A DNA stretch of 64,000 nt. Origin: Dermanyssus gallinae (lineage: Eukaryota > Arthropoda > Arachnida > Mesostigmata > Dermanyssidae). Under the pieces are notes generated by a model, which saw only the letters and a program-made list of their open reading frames with translations, was not told where the DNA came from and did not search any database. This document shows positions 24,069-36,055 of the stretch, in pieces; positions within the stretch are counted from its first letter, which is position 1; each line of letters begins with the position of its first letter. Position numbers and translations under genes: made by a program. Where the stretch lies: the NCBI GenBank assembly GCA_003439945.1, contig QVRM01005435.1, forward strand, positions 1 through 64,000, in the 5' to 3' direction.

Positions 24069-27000
24069 TCACTGGTCGATGATGCCAGTGTCGATGAGGA
24101 AGTTGATCGTGGCACGCGCGAACTCCTCGAGGTCCTGTTCGGCCGATGAGGGACAATTCAGTTGAAAAAACACCTTAGAGTTGTCCTGAAAGAGCAGCAA
24201 ATTCATCGGCCATGCCAATGAGCATGCCGTACGTGAGTGCTTGCGCGTATCTAATTTTCATTTAGTTATGTTCATGTCATATTCCTTCTTTTTGCAAAAT
24301 CTTAACTGCTTGAGTCGTAATGTTTTCGTATACCTCGCTGAAGAAGACCGAGTGCACGCGGCCCTGCGCTCGACTCGGCACGAGATCCTGAAGAACGGGG
24401 AACATCCTCGGAATCTCAATTGCCCGTTCCAGCACTACGGAAGCAGGCTCCACCACCTTGCGGGGGCTCTGCGAAAGCGCCTCCGGAGAGTCGCCAGTCG
24501 CGGTCGCGCTGTTTGGTTCGGTGTCGTCTTCAAGTATCACCCGGCGAATTACAGTGCCCTTGTAGACACCTAATATGAAAAGGACAAAGTAACCGTGCGA
24601 GGGTGCTCATCAATCGTGTGATCCATACGATGGCTGCGAAAATAAATTAAGCCGCGAATTCCGCGACTCGATTCCACGGAGATCAAAACTCAACATGAAT
24701 ATAGCTTCTACTGCCGTCTCAGCTAGAGAGAGTATGTTTTTTTTCCGAACGGGCGTCTCAACAAAAGATTTGCAATTTCCAACTTTGTTATCCCTTCTCA
24801 CGGCAGTAGAGGCTCACTACTCATATACGGTTGACAACAATGCTGCAGAAAACTCGTATCGTACCTGTCGTGAATAGTCTAACTCGTCGTGACTCTCAAC
24901 TTAAGGTGTGGCAAGTAGACCAGGCAATAAACAGGACTATATAGAGCCAACTGTATAGCATTCTATATGCTTTTTTCTAAGAAGAAACAATTGTAGCCCT
25001 GGCGCACTAACGTCGCATGGGGGAGCAGGCTACAAGGTCGTCCATTTGAGACGTCCCTCATAGCCGCTGATACGCCGACGATAAATTTTATAGCGTAGCA
25101 ACATCACTTCAGAGAGCCTCAAATAGCAATACCAGTTGAAAGAGAAGCAAAGTAAAGCGCCTTGAGTATACTTACTGAGTGAATGCTCGTTCAAGTACTG
25201 CAGGTCCATCATGGGCTTCCAAATGACTCCGACAAATTGTGACCAGCCGCTCATTCCGAACGAAGCCAGAGTTTCCGGCGAAGCTGTCAACAAGAGCTCT
25301 TCCACTTCCTTGACACGGAGACGACCTTCGCGTCGGAAGTGTGCCAGCCCATTATGTGCGGCTCCGGTTTCTTGCGCTACGGGATCGAGCCGTAATTGAG
25401 CTAGGTGAATTTTGACCTGACGCAATTCGGACGACACTGTCGTCAGTCGCGTACTTATCAGCTTCTGGACGGTTGCACCGTAGAGACTCGATTCAAGCAT
25501 GTTTACCTAAAACGAAAAACACATGCCATGAACAATGCGTATGCGAACGTCGTTCGTATTGAGCAAACATTTTAACACCAATAATGATCGCAATCTTGTC
25601 GAATAATAATCATCATCATAATAGTGATGGTAGTCGTAACTGCGGATAGACAACACAATACAGTAGCACTGCTATAGAAATAAAGGTATTCGACTGAGAC
25701 AGATACTATTTTGGCTCATACTTAACATATAAATATTTATTCTTAAAATTATACCTTAGCTCTTAAGAAAACCCGACAGATGCAAACAGAGTTAACCTGA
25801 GCGGCAACGTTTAACTTATGTATGAAAAGCCGCACAACCTACTCAACAAGCGGTTCATTTGTACCCTACATAGTTTGAAAACTGGATTTTTAAGGTCGTT
25901 TGTTTAGCACTAAGCTGTGGTTATACACCGCGGATGCAAAACCCTAACTTATTGCTAAAGCCTTTGAAGTGCCCTACAAAAAGCCTCAATAGCACGCTCA
26001 ATCATGTGTTTATCCTTGTCGGATTCCACGCACTCGTATACAATTTTAGCAGAAACTCAACGCTTCGGGAAACGAGCAATCTAATCAACGCGAGCTGAGC
26101 CTTTTTTCAGAAGCTTTGGCAGACAACTTTTACTATGGGCTCATCGTCGAGTTCGAAGCTCTGCTCAATTTTCACAGCGTGTCTCACCAAAATAGCTGGT
26201 CAAAATGAAGCAGAAAATGTTATATAATTCAACGAATATCCACTCAATGCAAACATGTATCTTCGTCTGGTTACCTTATTCGTCAGCTGAACGCATCTGT
26301 CGCACGTGTCGTTCGTGGAAGTTCGACCAGTAATACTCAGGTCTGCAACCGCTTGCTGCAATTCCTTAGCTTTAGGGGAACTTTTGCTGATCGGCTCACT
26401 CCAGTCGCCAGCAGAGCTAAATACATCTTCTGTTGGAGCGTGTTGTTCGACAGCGTTGCTTTCCTGCTGGGCCCAAGGAAGCAGATGCTGTTGAGGAGAC
26501 TTGGCCGCGTTGCCGGACACCTGGTTGTTATCCCGAAGAGTCAAGTGGCCCTGAGCCGAGGACTCGGAAGGCGTAGACGACGCCTTCAATGGGGCCGGCG
26601 GCGTGGGCTGTTTCGTATCCTCCCACTCATCATCGTGCCACTCCCGGGAGTCGCCCCAGCTTGTTTGTGGATCCCGATTTTCGCTCTGTTCTACCCACTG
26701 AGTGGATACCTTGTATCCGATATCGGTCGATGCGGCCGACCAGCGTTCGACTCCAGCATCATCATGAGTGCCATAGTCGAGGTGGTCCCAGCCGTTTGCC
26801 GCCGACGGATTCGAGTGTGTGTTTGTCGAACTGAACTGGCTTGTGGGATCAGGTTGTCGCGCCAAGTCGCGCACTGCCTCTTCAAACAACTTCTGCTTCG
26901 GCTCGGGCCGTGGGGGTCCCGAACCCTTTTTCGTTATGGGTCGCTGTGATTTTAACGGGGATCGTTCCTGTTTGGGCCGATTATCGAACTCCAGCGGCGA

Positions 27001-28537
27001 CTGCTGCGACCGTCGTGCTTGAGGTTGCTGTTGTTGTTGTTGCTGCGGCGGCAGTTGTTGTTGCTGCGGCGGCAGTTGTCGTTGTTGTGGCAACGATTGT
27101 TGCTGCTGGCGATATGGTAGCGACTGGTGCTGCTGCTGTTGTTGTTGTTCTTGTTGTTGCTGCTGTTGTTTTGGCTCCCGTTTCAGAAGTTCCTGCTCGA
27201 CAAATTTCTCTAACATGTTGTCTTTATTGTTCGCCATCTCTGATACGAGGATTCGGTCTCTTCGACGAGGCTCGGTGCGCTGAAGTGTGTACGTGAGCTC
27301 AAACTCCTTTCCTACCAGGCCGTCTCGAAGCTGTTTCAAGCGACTCTCATCGATGCCCTCCGTGGTGTAGCCAACGAGAAGCACATCGACACTCTTAATG
27401 GCCCAGTCCTTGTAGTGTTGGGACAGTGTGAGAACTTTGTCCCGATGAACGGTCGTCTCACCGCCCTCATCAATTAGCTCGACCGAAAACGACCCCGGCC
27501 CGTACCGACCTAGTAGTCGACACCTTTTCCATGTGCCACCCACATTGCACGCGTACACGCAATGGGGAGCCATGTCGTCGACGCCCGGCGCCGAAAATTC
27601 TGCAAAGTCTTTGAGGCCATCCGCCATTTTCTTCATGTCGTTCTTCCAACCCGATTCCAGGGCGACCAGCTCGGTCCCGCAGTCGCTCATAAAAATGATC
27701 TGGAACGTACTTCGAAGTATCTTCTCCTTTTCACAAGGCGGGTTTCGATTCCGTTTGGGGCTGAACCTGAAACAGTCGAACAGCAACAGAGAAACACATA
27801 CGTACAGGCACACGAGCAGAAAACAAATCACCAAGTAAGTTACTGCTGCCGTTAGCGATCGAAATAACATAATTGCATACGCTGCAGACATCTCAGGACG
27901 TCCATGGGTCTCAAGGCAAACAAAAAAAAACTTCAACGTGTCATGATCTTACCCCTAATCGTTTTAATATACTGATGATACTCTGATCCCAATAGATCAC
28001 CTTTAGCAGAACTAAACCACCATTCACAGTAGCTGTATGTCCCAGGCATACAACGTTGGACATGGCGACAATGTGTACCATGTATAAGCAAGCATTGGAA
28101 ACGTTTACGCTGTTAAACGTTTTGTTTTTACGTGCAGCATATTACGAGACGATTTTTCAGAGCTTAAAATTATATTCTAAGGTGGTCCCTAACTTTGTAT
28201 CAGGTGTAGTACACCAATAAATGATGCTAACAATCCATTTGATTGGTGTACTGTTCGTCACTGAACTTAACATATATATATATATATATATACCTGTTAT
28301 ACCCCTTGCCGGTGAAAGTGTCATTATTATTGTTGTTGTTGTTATTGTTGTTGCGGTTGGAGACGTCTCCAGCGGCGGTGAAACCATTAGTTCGAAATCT
28401 TCCGGCACAGGTATTGCTTCCAGAATTTTGATTGTAAGCCATGGTTGACGTCGCGAAGGATCCACTTGACTGTGCTCTATCCCCTTCCGAGTCGAGCACC
28501 GCAGTAAATGTTGAGCCGTCATGCAAAGCCGACCAGC
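24069..28537 (-). CDS. Tudor-domain protein (five exons seen, N terminus missing)
   Basis: Exons on the minus strand: 28537-28294, 27766-26275, 25506-25176, 24569-24334, 24185-24069. All phases join, giving 805 residues plus stop. Exon 1 encodes a Ser/Asn-rich stretch with a ten-Asn run. Exon 2 encodes an extended-Tudor-like module (GTWKRCRLLGRYGPGSFSVE, LIDEGGETTVHRDKVLTL), then a long Gln-rich disordered region with CAG-type runs at about 27015-27175. Exons 3-5 encode a helical region (VSSELRQVKIHLAQLRLD) and a conserved-looking C terminus ending INFLIDTGIIDQ. Tudor modules bind dimethyl-arginine; many such arthropod proteins act in germline piRNA granules, but a piRNA role here is inference. 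The start is not located: exon 1 begins with two bases of a split codon after a strong TTTTCAG. Read-through to an ATG at 28598 is the alternative. Confidence 0.8.
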
Positions 28538-30032
28538 CTGAAAAGCACAAATAGACATCATGTGTTTTAATGTTAACCGCATATACTCGACAGAACATTT
28601 TGGAACCGTATATATATTGAAAATGTATTCATAATATTACATGTATATACACTTTAATTAAAACCTTATTCACAAAATGGGTAGCTGTACACGCTCTATA
28701 AGTAGATGTCTCTCCTTGAAGATACTTTGTACTTAGCCTTAGCAATCGCTGAATCTATGTCAACTTTGCCCAATATTTTCTGGAGACGTTCGACCATGGG
28801 CACTCATTAATGTTAAACAACATCAACTAATTGTACGTACAGGAAACATAAATAGTACACATAAAAGGTTACATTTTAATATACTTCCATATCATTTCTA
28901 CCGACATCTATGCATGTTTAAGCCATAAGAACCAAGCATCTAAGTAAGACCTCTAAATTGCATTTTTCGTGTGAAATTCTCAACAGCATTGAGGACCTCT
29001 TCACAAGTTGCAAATCTATTTGTCTGTTTTCTTCGTAGACTTTCCTTTACAGTGCAACCGAGGGAGAACTCACGCAAAACAAAGCCAGGTGAATAGTGGT
29101 TGTTGATCTACACGTCATTGAGAATGCTCTGCGTCTAGTCAATCGAGTGAGCGGGGGTGTTACGGCGGGGGTACCACTGCCGAGGCAGGGACATCGTCTC
29201 GTGATCTTAGCTTAATTGCTTTGTTTTTCTCAGAGGCCTGCTCTAACGGGTGAGCACTCTGTGTGTGCACTCTCCGGAGCATAACAACAGGTCTTTGAAA
29301 TTTGGTTGAGTATCCATCTTCGAGGGTCTTCAGATCTTCTTGAGCAAATGCGACACAATGTTGTTTTCCGACATGCATGCGACAAATCTCGAAGTATCAA
29401 ACGAGTCCTTTTTTTTTATTAAGCTCAAGGCGGTCATGTCGAATCCTATGCAGCGAATGGGTAGGCCAGGTACAACGTTTACTTTTGCGATTCAGAGATA
29501 ATGCTTTGGTTTTCCTCTATTTCTGCCCTACGAATGAACACATTTTCTTGCCGGTCGCTGCCTTTGGTCATTTGGCCCAGCTGGTTCATCCTAGATATCA
29601 AAGTATCCAAAATAGGTAATATCAGCAACACACCATTATCTTCGATGAAGTTCCCCCCCCCCCCCCAATTGTGACTTAGAGCGCTTCGAGACACGTATTT
29701 CGTCCCCCCATTCGTGCTTGAGATGTACAACATAACGTAGGGCACCCCGTTTTTCATAAACGCGGTTCGTGGCCCCAACTCGCTACAACTCTGATGACTC
29801 CCGCTACAATGGCGGTGTGGGTTGGCTCAGATTTCGATGGGTTCTGCTCTAGTCAACGTTTTTTTTAAGCTTAACGCAAACCTTAGGCCCGGTAGCTCTA
29901 GAGGTTGTGTTAGTAGTAATGGTTATAAGAATTTCATATAGAAAACTTACATGCAGTGATTGCGAAAATACCTATGGACGTTATTTCGTTGATTAAATAA
30001 GCTAACGCTACCATTCTACAATTTTTTTGACA
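28538..30032. other. Region 5' of the Tudor gene, no firm exon
   Basis: The missing first exon(s) of the Tudor gene should lie here or further right. A 33-codon minus-strand frame at 28797-28696 (MVERLQKILGKVDIDSAIAK at its start) has a good Kozak context (GCCCATGG) and looks protein-like, but its possible donor (AAA|GTATCT) gives the wrong phase for the exon at 28537. Minus-strand frames at 29378-29160 and 29778-29479 have no recognised family. A poly(C) run lies at about 29653-29666. Confidence 0.4.
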
Positions 30033-30210
30033 GGTGTGACACCTGTACACAATTGCATTCCATATTACTTTTATACTAAACATTTTGTAGTTCTAAAAGT
30101 TAAAAACAGCCTTTTTAAAATGCTTTGTTTTTGTTTTCGTTAAGTTCGAAGCGGTTAAAACGAAGTGAGTGGCTGTCTTTATAGCTGTTGTTGGCTGTTT
30201 TATAAAAAAA
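30033..30210. repeat. Dispersed repeat family 2, copy 1
   Basis: About 180 bp align with 39603-39805: both contain GACACCTGTACACAATTGC, then AGTTCTAAA.GTTAAAAACA, AGTTCGAAGC and TTATAG.TGT. The copies are diverged with indels. The family is unknown and neither copy encodes protein. Confidence 0.7.
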
Positions 30211-30277
30211 ATATGTATATATATTAGGTCTACAATTTTTTTTTTGTTTTTTCTTTTTTTTTTCAAAAAAAAAAATT

Positions 30278-30438
30278 GAATACCAAAAAGTCTTTTCAGT
30301 TTTCCCGTTTTTTTCTCGAAAAAAACTTTTTTGAAGACCAAAAAGTCTTTTCGGTTTTTCCCAGTCTTTCCCGAAAAAAAATTTTTGAAGACCAAGAAGT
30401 CTTTTCGGTTTTCCCGTTTTTTTTCCCGCAAAAAAACT
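30278..30438. repeat. Three tandem copies of a unit of about 60 bp, A/T-run rich
   Basis: Three units each contain AAGTCTTTTC.GTTTT.CC followed by a C/T run, A7-8, a T run and GAAGACCAA. Frames of over 100 codons across it (minus strand) arise from the repetition and are not genes. Confidence 0.8.
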
Positions 30439-30458
30439 TTTTTGTAGCTGAAACACAG

Positions 30459-30527
30459 CTTTATTCATGAGTACTCGCAAATGCACTAGAAAGCATACAG
30501 CGTCTGTACTGTGGAGGTTGCCCAAGG
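30459..30527 (-). repeat. Dispersed repeat, copy 2 (probable LINE/SINE 3' tail)
   Basis: This is the second copy of the 70-bp repeat at 23718-23787, in the same orientation, ending on the minus strand in GAATAAAGCTGTGTTTC. It directly abuts the tandem A/T-run repeat at 30278-30438. Confidence 0.6.
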
Positions 30528-30873
30528 GCTAGATCGAAGATCATGTGCTCGTTGCGTCGAAAGGAAAAGAAGATAATGAATTAAAGTAATAATATTGTAG
30601 AACACGTGTATAGTAATGTATTTAAATAAATAAGAAAGATTTTTTAAGAAAACGACAATTCAATATCAAAAATACAAATAATATGCGGAAATTAAATGAT
30701 AGTGCAGTAATTTTGACTAGAGTAAAGTCAACCAAATTTAAAACTGATATCGTTAACAAAAGGTCGCTATCCTCCATAGGATTGTTGATGATAAAAAATA
30801 TATATATATATATATAGGGCGAGCACTGCGGAGTGTGCAAACGTATTGTAAATGATTAATCATCACAAAATTT

Positions 30874-30906
<33 letters not shown>

Positions 30907-31700
30907 AGAACGGAGCATAATGGACCGACATGGTTGTAAACCACGTAGGTGTACCTGCACCTAAATGCTGTAGATGAGCCTATTCTGGGCAATTCTAAAT
31001 CAAATCAAAATATTGTTTTACTGTATTTATTTTGATTAAAAGAGCGGTTGACCGCGTAGCCCACTCTCTTCTTCTTACAAAAATGTAGCACTTGAGCATT
31101 CACACTAGCACAGTATCGTGGATCAAGGTGTGCAGGTACTTCCAGCAGTGTGTGTACTCGTATATATATTCGTATATACTTCCAGCGTGTATATATACTT
31201 CCAATGTATTATATACTTCTAGCAGCACGTCTGGTACTACAGCAGTACTTCTAAGTATGTCGTGCTAAATTAGGAAGTCTCAGAATTTGAGTAGACAAAT
31301 TCTGATTCTATAAGACAGCAACCACAACGCTGGTTACTGTAGTCAGCATAACTGTGAACTTTAATTTTAGTCATCGTATTACTCAGCTAGTCAAGTTACC
31401 TCGTATATATTTTTCAACACTGTTTTTCGTTGTTTTACCATCATTTCCATATCACATTTTACCATACTAAAAATATATATATATAGAAGTAATTGATAAA
31501 ATACGTAACGCACACCGTCGGCCGTTGTTAAAGACACGGTAGTGTGGGACTCACGAACCCACTAAAACCCAGTCGCCCCCTGGTTATCTAGACTGGCTAG
31601 CGACGGGACTAGGCTACAGGAGGAAGCATGGTATCTACCGCATGGTAGTTTGCAATGGAGGCACACGCATGAGTTGGAGGGATATCATGGAACCCGGTCT
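30528..31700. other. AT-rich intergenic sequence with two (TA)n tracts
   Basis: (TA)n runs lie at 30797-30817 and 30876-30904. No gene was recognised. Short degenerate repeats containing TACTTCCAGC and TATATATTCG lie at 31137-31210. Confidence 0.4.
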
Positions 31701-31985
31701 GACTAACTACTCTGAGTTGCACATACGGCATACGGAAGAGTCAGTTTTAGCAACGCGGTGTAGGTACTGCTGAAAGCAGCCACCGTGGCCTGTTATAGCG
31801 TAGTTGCGCAAGTGGATAGGTAAGCAAGCCATGTTTGAAGCTCTACCATTTGTTGAGATCAGGGAGCATTGATTTTGTGCAGTATCCAGGATGGCCCGGC
31901 TGGATTGCTTCACAGTCAATTAAGCCTATGAACTTACGTATCATCACACTCTGTCCCTCGTACTTTTGAAACCTATGCTTGGCTG
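31701..31985 (-). pseudogene. R1/I-like LINE relic, C-terminal domain fragment
   Basis: The minus-strand frame at 31919-31707 contains LRNYAITGHGGCFQQYLHRV followed by AKTDSSVCRMCNSE. This matches the ORF2 C-terminal zinc-binding domain pattern (TGHG-F--YLHR---D-C--C) of R1/I-clade retrotransposons. It is the same kind of block as at 21660-21740 on the plus strand, from a different copy. Flanking sequence is decayed. Confidence 0.65.
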
Positions 31986-32699
31986 CCCGCCAGTCTGGGA
32001 GTCCAAGCCGAAAATACAAACAACTGGTTAAGAGCGTGCAGTCTAGATTTTTAAACTAGACTCACGGTTATGCTGGCGGTGTAATAATATTTCGGCTACG
32101 ACCCTTTAGTCCCTACGCGTCTGTTTTGACTGTAGATGTGTTGAACTTGGATTAACAACATTTTACGTCAGCTTTACGGCAAGCGGACTTACTGCAGCGC
32201 TTCTCTGATATAAATTCAAGTGACATACAACAATCTCAGCAATCCGTTAATCCCAAAGCTCCCGTGGTGGCTCGCTCGGAGCTCTGCTTGCGTAGCGGAT
32301 GGCCAGTTAGGTCGACAGACGAAGCCAATTCATAGCAGCTTATCTCGTTGCTGAGCTCAGGTGACCGCGAATTAATTATGTGATAATATGACACGTGCGC
32401 ACAAACCCACACACACCCCCACCCCCACATAGTCTGTAATAATTTACCCCACCAAGGGTAAATGTAATAGGCCATGATGACCCCCCGTAAGTGTTAATAA
32501 ATGTCATTTTATATTACGTTAGATACATGCGTATAATGATGCATGTATATAACATATATATTATATGTGTATGCATAGATGGACATGCCACGTAAATAAT
32601 CATAACATAAAAAGTTATATATATAAATAAATTGTAAATAAAAGCAACAACAACTACGTAAATATAAATGTATGAACATAAATGGCTCTAGACGATGTC

Positions 32700-32895
32700 G
32701 GAGGCCCTGTGGTGTGGTGCATTCGCGTGTGCCTCGCGTCCAGAGAAGACACATAGGTGCTGCACGGGTTCGAGTCCCACCCACCGTTGCACATTTGTAT
32801 TCACGGGGTCCATCTTACGAAGCAATGCGAAAGCAGTCCCGTGAACGCTAAATGTTGGCTAAGGGTCAGCCCGAAAAAGTTTGTTTTTAATGGAT
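32700..32895 (+). mobile_element. tRNA-derived SINE family A, copy 1
   Basis: The head is tRNA-like: an A-box-like TGGTGTGGTGC at 32710-32720 and a B box GGTTCGAGTCC at 32767-32777, with tRNA-like spacing. The body (GTTGCACATTTGTATT, GAAGCAATG.GAAA, CAGTCCCGTG.ACG) is shared with the copy at 35638. The tail ends in a T/A-rich stretch near 32880-32895. The tRNA part does not fold into a complete tRNA, so it is not a tRNA gene. Confidence 0.8.
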
Positions 32896-33229
32896 CTAGA
32901 GACGTTAGTTGGCTATGCAGCGCAACTCCAGACCCCCCCCCCCCGCCTCCATTGTTGTTCTTGTGTTTTTGTTATTGTTGCTGCGGTTGGAGACGTTTCC
33001 GTGTGTAGGAAAAGACATATTAGTGTTATTGCTACACAAAAAAGTACCTAAACAAATAAACTTTCAAACACCAACAAATTGATTGTTGATTTCCTCCGCA
33101 ATCACAGCTCGTCGTTGTCATGTCGTAAGGCCAAGTGCCGTTAAAACGGCCTAGGTGGTAACGCTTGCTCGTTCCCTAGCGATCGCTGCAAAGCAATGTT
33201 CTATTACTAAATTTTGCTGTCTTTCTTGT

Positions 33230-34700
33230 TGACACCAGTTGTTGCTGTGTTGTTGTTTTCGGTGTCATTATTGTTGTTGTTGTCGTCGTCGTCGTCGACA
33301 TTGCCCTTTGTACTGATTGACCGTTGATTGTTTTGAGGTTGGTGTTTGTTGCTGGTAGTATTTTTCCTTTTCTTTCTAATGTTTCTCTTGTGGTTGCTGC
33401 TGCCGCTGCTGCTGCCCTAGCTCAGAGTACAACCGCAACAGCTCAAACTGGCTTTGTTGCCTATGTGAGGGTTTTTATTTTATAGGTTTCGTCTCTTGCT
33501 GCTGTTGTTGCCGTTGTTACTGCTGCTGCTACTGCTGATGATGCTGTTCCCACGCATGTGAGCCTACATACATTTGTATACATACGTAGACGCTAGACAC
33601 TAGCTAAAACGCGCCCGCTCATAGCTAATCGCGGCATGCCACAGCTAGAACAACACGTTGTTGACCTTTTCCCCCTCGGGGGAAAGGCAAGGGCCATGCC
33701 GCCACTATGATATTCCCTTCGCTTCTCTCTCTCTCTCTCTTTCTCTATATTTTCTTTGTCTTCTCCGTAGCAAAACTGTGTGTGTAACGCTTGTAAGCTG
33801 CTGTGTTGTTGTTGTTGTTGCTGCTGTTATTATTGTTGTTGTTGTTGCTGCTGTTATTATTGTTGTCGCTGTTGTCGTTTTGTTGTTGCTGTTGTTGTTG
33901 TCACTTTTGTTGTCTTTGTAGTCACTGCTACTAGCGTCCTTTGACCCGCTTCTTTGAGTGCGTATCACCAGCAACACATAGCGAGTGAGCTAGCCCGAGT
34001 TTGTTTTCGATCGGAACTGGAGGAGGTTATGCAAGTATGCTGTGCTGACAACGGGTGAAAGCGGCGGGGAGAAATGATGGCTGATGGTGGTAGTCTTGTA
34101 TTTTGGCGATGACAATGTGGACAATAGTGATGAAGTCATCAAGCAATCATCGACAATCTCTAACTCTAACTCAGTTAGAGAGAGGTCAAGGTTAAGCGCG
34201 GTTAGGAAAAGCGGGCTACCCACCGCACAGGGGGTCAGTCAGCATCCGGGCCTCGACATGTGACCGCAACGTCACCGAGACGCAGCGGTGGCGACACGAC
34301 TCCTAACCACCTACACGGATCTGACGAGAGCGGCACGCTAGGCTCCAGTGCTCTATGGCCTTTGGTTCCCTCTCAAGACTTCTCGTTCGGCGTTGCCCTC
34401 CTCTGGCAGCGTCGGCGCTTGGCAGTTTTTAGTGAGTCGCCACTTTCAACTAATAATAACGAAGTAATAACTAGTAACAACGAAGTAATCAATTAACCCA
34501 AATCATGAAGAGCTGAAGAGAACCGACCTCAGACCACGTCAGGTCAGCCCACAACGTTTAGAGGAGGAAACTTCAAGGTGACGCCCGGCGTGGCGGGAGC
34601 AGCAATAGCAGCAGCTGCAGTAGCAGTTATGTAACCCGCGATGCTCGAACGGGTGTAGCCGCGGGCAAAAAGATCTTTCCATAAAGGTCTGATTCAACTA
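33230..34700. other. Triplet-repeat cloud without recognised gene
   Basis: Dense TTG/GTT/CTG triplets lie at 33230-33560 and 33795-33905, with CT-rich DNA at 33725-33745. Composition closely resembles the 5' regions of ALYREF, ZNF277 and TGFBRAP1. It may be the 5' end of the Tudor gene (minus strand) or of an unseen gene, but no coding exon could be supported here. Confidence 0.4.
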
Positions 34701-35637
34701 ACTAATATTGTTCATCTTTGTTGTTCACAGCTCGAGTGTGGTCCCGTTACGGAAATAGATGCTTAGGAAGGTCGTCTTGATCATAAATTAAAGGCATGCG
34801 AAATTGCATCTAAGTTTCTTAAACATACGCTAATAGAGGGCTTCGGGCTATGCCGGACTAAATACATGGGATTCTCGTTCGCTTTTTCGCCACGCCACTA
34901 AACGACTGAAGCCTACATAATCCCTTTCTCTCATTTCATTAGGCCCCACGGTGGCCGCTATTCATCGAATTTGAAAAAATGAGTTAGAAATACCCGTTAA
35001 TTTGTTTGTAAAATGCAAAAAATATGTACAAACGTAAAAATATTTATGTATATCAGATACTATGCGTAATACTTTTAAAGCACGACGCTAGCTAACTCTT
35101 GTCTAGTCGCAGCATTTAGAAAAAACTTCGTATATGTAGAAAACATCTTGTGGTTAAAAACCGGCCCGTAGGAAAGACGACAGCACTTCTTAGGAAAGAC
35201 GACGGCTCACTGGTGCACCAAAAAATAGCAAACAGACGTATTTGTTGGTACTTTGCTGACACAAATTCAACGCTCCTAAAAGTCCAAAGAAGGTTGCAAA
35301 CCCCATCTGCACTGCCGGCAAATGTGCATCGCCGGGCTAGCTAACAATGTTGAACGCTTTCGCTAAGACAGTTCGTGCTTCACATGTACAATATGGCAGT
35401 GATCTGACGCGTTAGAACATCATTTGTGCAGTCGGTCATGTCGAATCACCGAATCCACTAAACGGCGTTGGCACAGCCGTATGATAGTATGAGTATAAAC
35501 GGGAGCATGTTTTTCTTAAATGGTCAACGTAGACACGACGGCTGTGGCTGAAACCGTGTCGCAAAACTACTGACATATTCAGTGTCGCACAGCAGCACGG
35601 GCATGTGTCTCTATTGCAGGATTTAAAAAAGTCTGGT

Positions 35638-36055
35638 GGAGCTCGGTGGCGTGGTGCATTCCGCCTGCGCCTCGCAACCGGAGAAGACACATAGGTGTGC
35701 GGGTTCGAGCCCTACCGTTGCACATTTGTATTTGTGGGGGTAGTCCGTCTATGAAGCAATGTGAAAAACAGTCCCGTGGACGTTAAATCTTGGCTGAGGT
35801 TTTTTTTTAATGGGGGTTGGATGGTAATGCACCATCTTTTTTATTGAGACAACTGTGCTCTCCTTTTTTTCGATCATGGGCGATTTTTAATCCACTCCGG
35901 CATTCACCTTGTTTAAATTGGGAACCATGAAAACCAATTTAGGGGTGGCCGGTCTGGGTCTCGAACCCAGGCCTCCCAAATGCAAGGCAAAGGCTTTAAG
36001 GCACTAAGCCATCCTGCTTGGTAAAGGTTCAGCCAGAAAAGTTTTTTTAGGATAC
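35638..36055 (+). mobile_element. tRNA-derived SINE family A, copy 2, split by a nested SINE
   Basis: 35638-35801 matches family A (A-box-like GGTGGCGTGGTGC, B box GGTTCGAGCCC at 35702-35712, then the shared body to TTGGCTGAGG). The remaining 3' part, GGTTCAGCCAGAAAAGTTTT, resumes at about 36026, corresponding to GGGTCAGCCCGAAAAAGTTT in copy 1. The intervening block is another SINE on the opposite strand. Confidence 0.8.
35802..36024 (-). mobile_element. tRNA-derived SINE family B, inserted in SINE A
   Basis: On the minus strand the element starts near 36024 with a tRNA-like head: A box TGGCTTAGTGC (36010-36000) and B box GGTTCGAGACC (35967-35957). The acceptor-like end CCGGCCACCCCT follows. 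The body then runs to an A tail seen as T9 at 35801-35809 on the plus strand. AGGTT at 35797-35801 and 36025-36029 is a plausible target-site duplication. The head resembles tRNA-Ala with a TGC-like loop, but is not a functional tRNA. Confidence 0.8.

Noticed and set aside
30093..30525. Two minus-strand frames of over 110 codons rich in Lys/Phe
   Set aside because: They come from the A/T-run tandem repeat at 30278-30438.
32700..32780. tRNA-like sequence with a B box as a tRNA gene
   Set aside because: It shares a non-tRNA body with the copy at 35638 and does not fold as a full tRNA.
35941..36020. tRNA-Ala-like sequence on the minus strand as a tRNA gene
   Set aside because: It has A and B boxes but a poor cloverleaf, and is the head of a SINE with a body and A tail.
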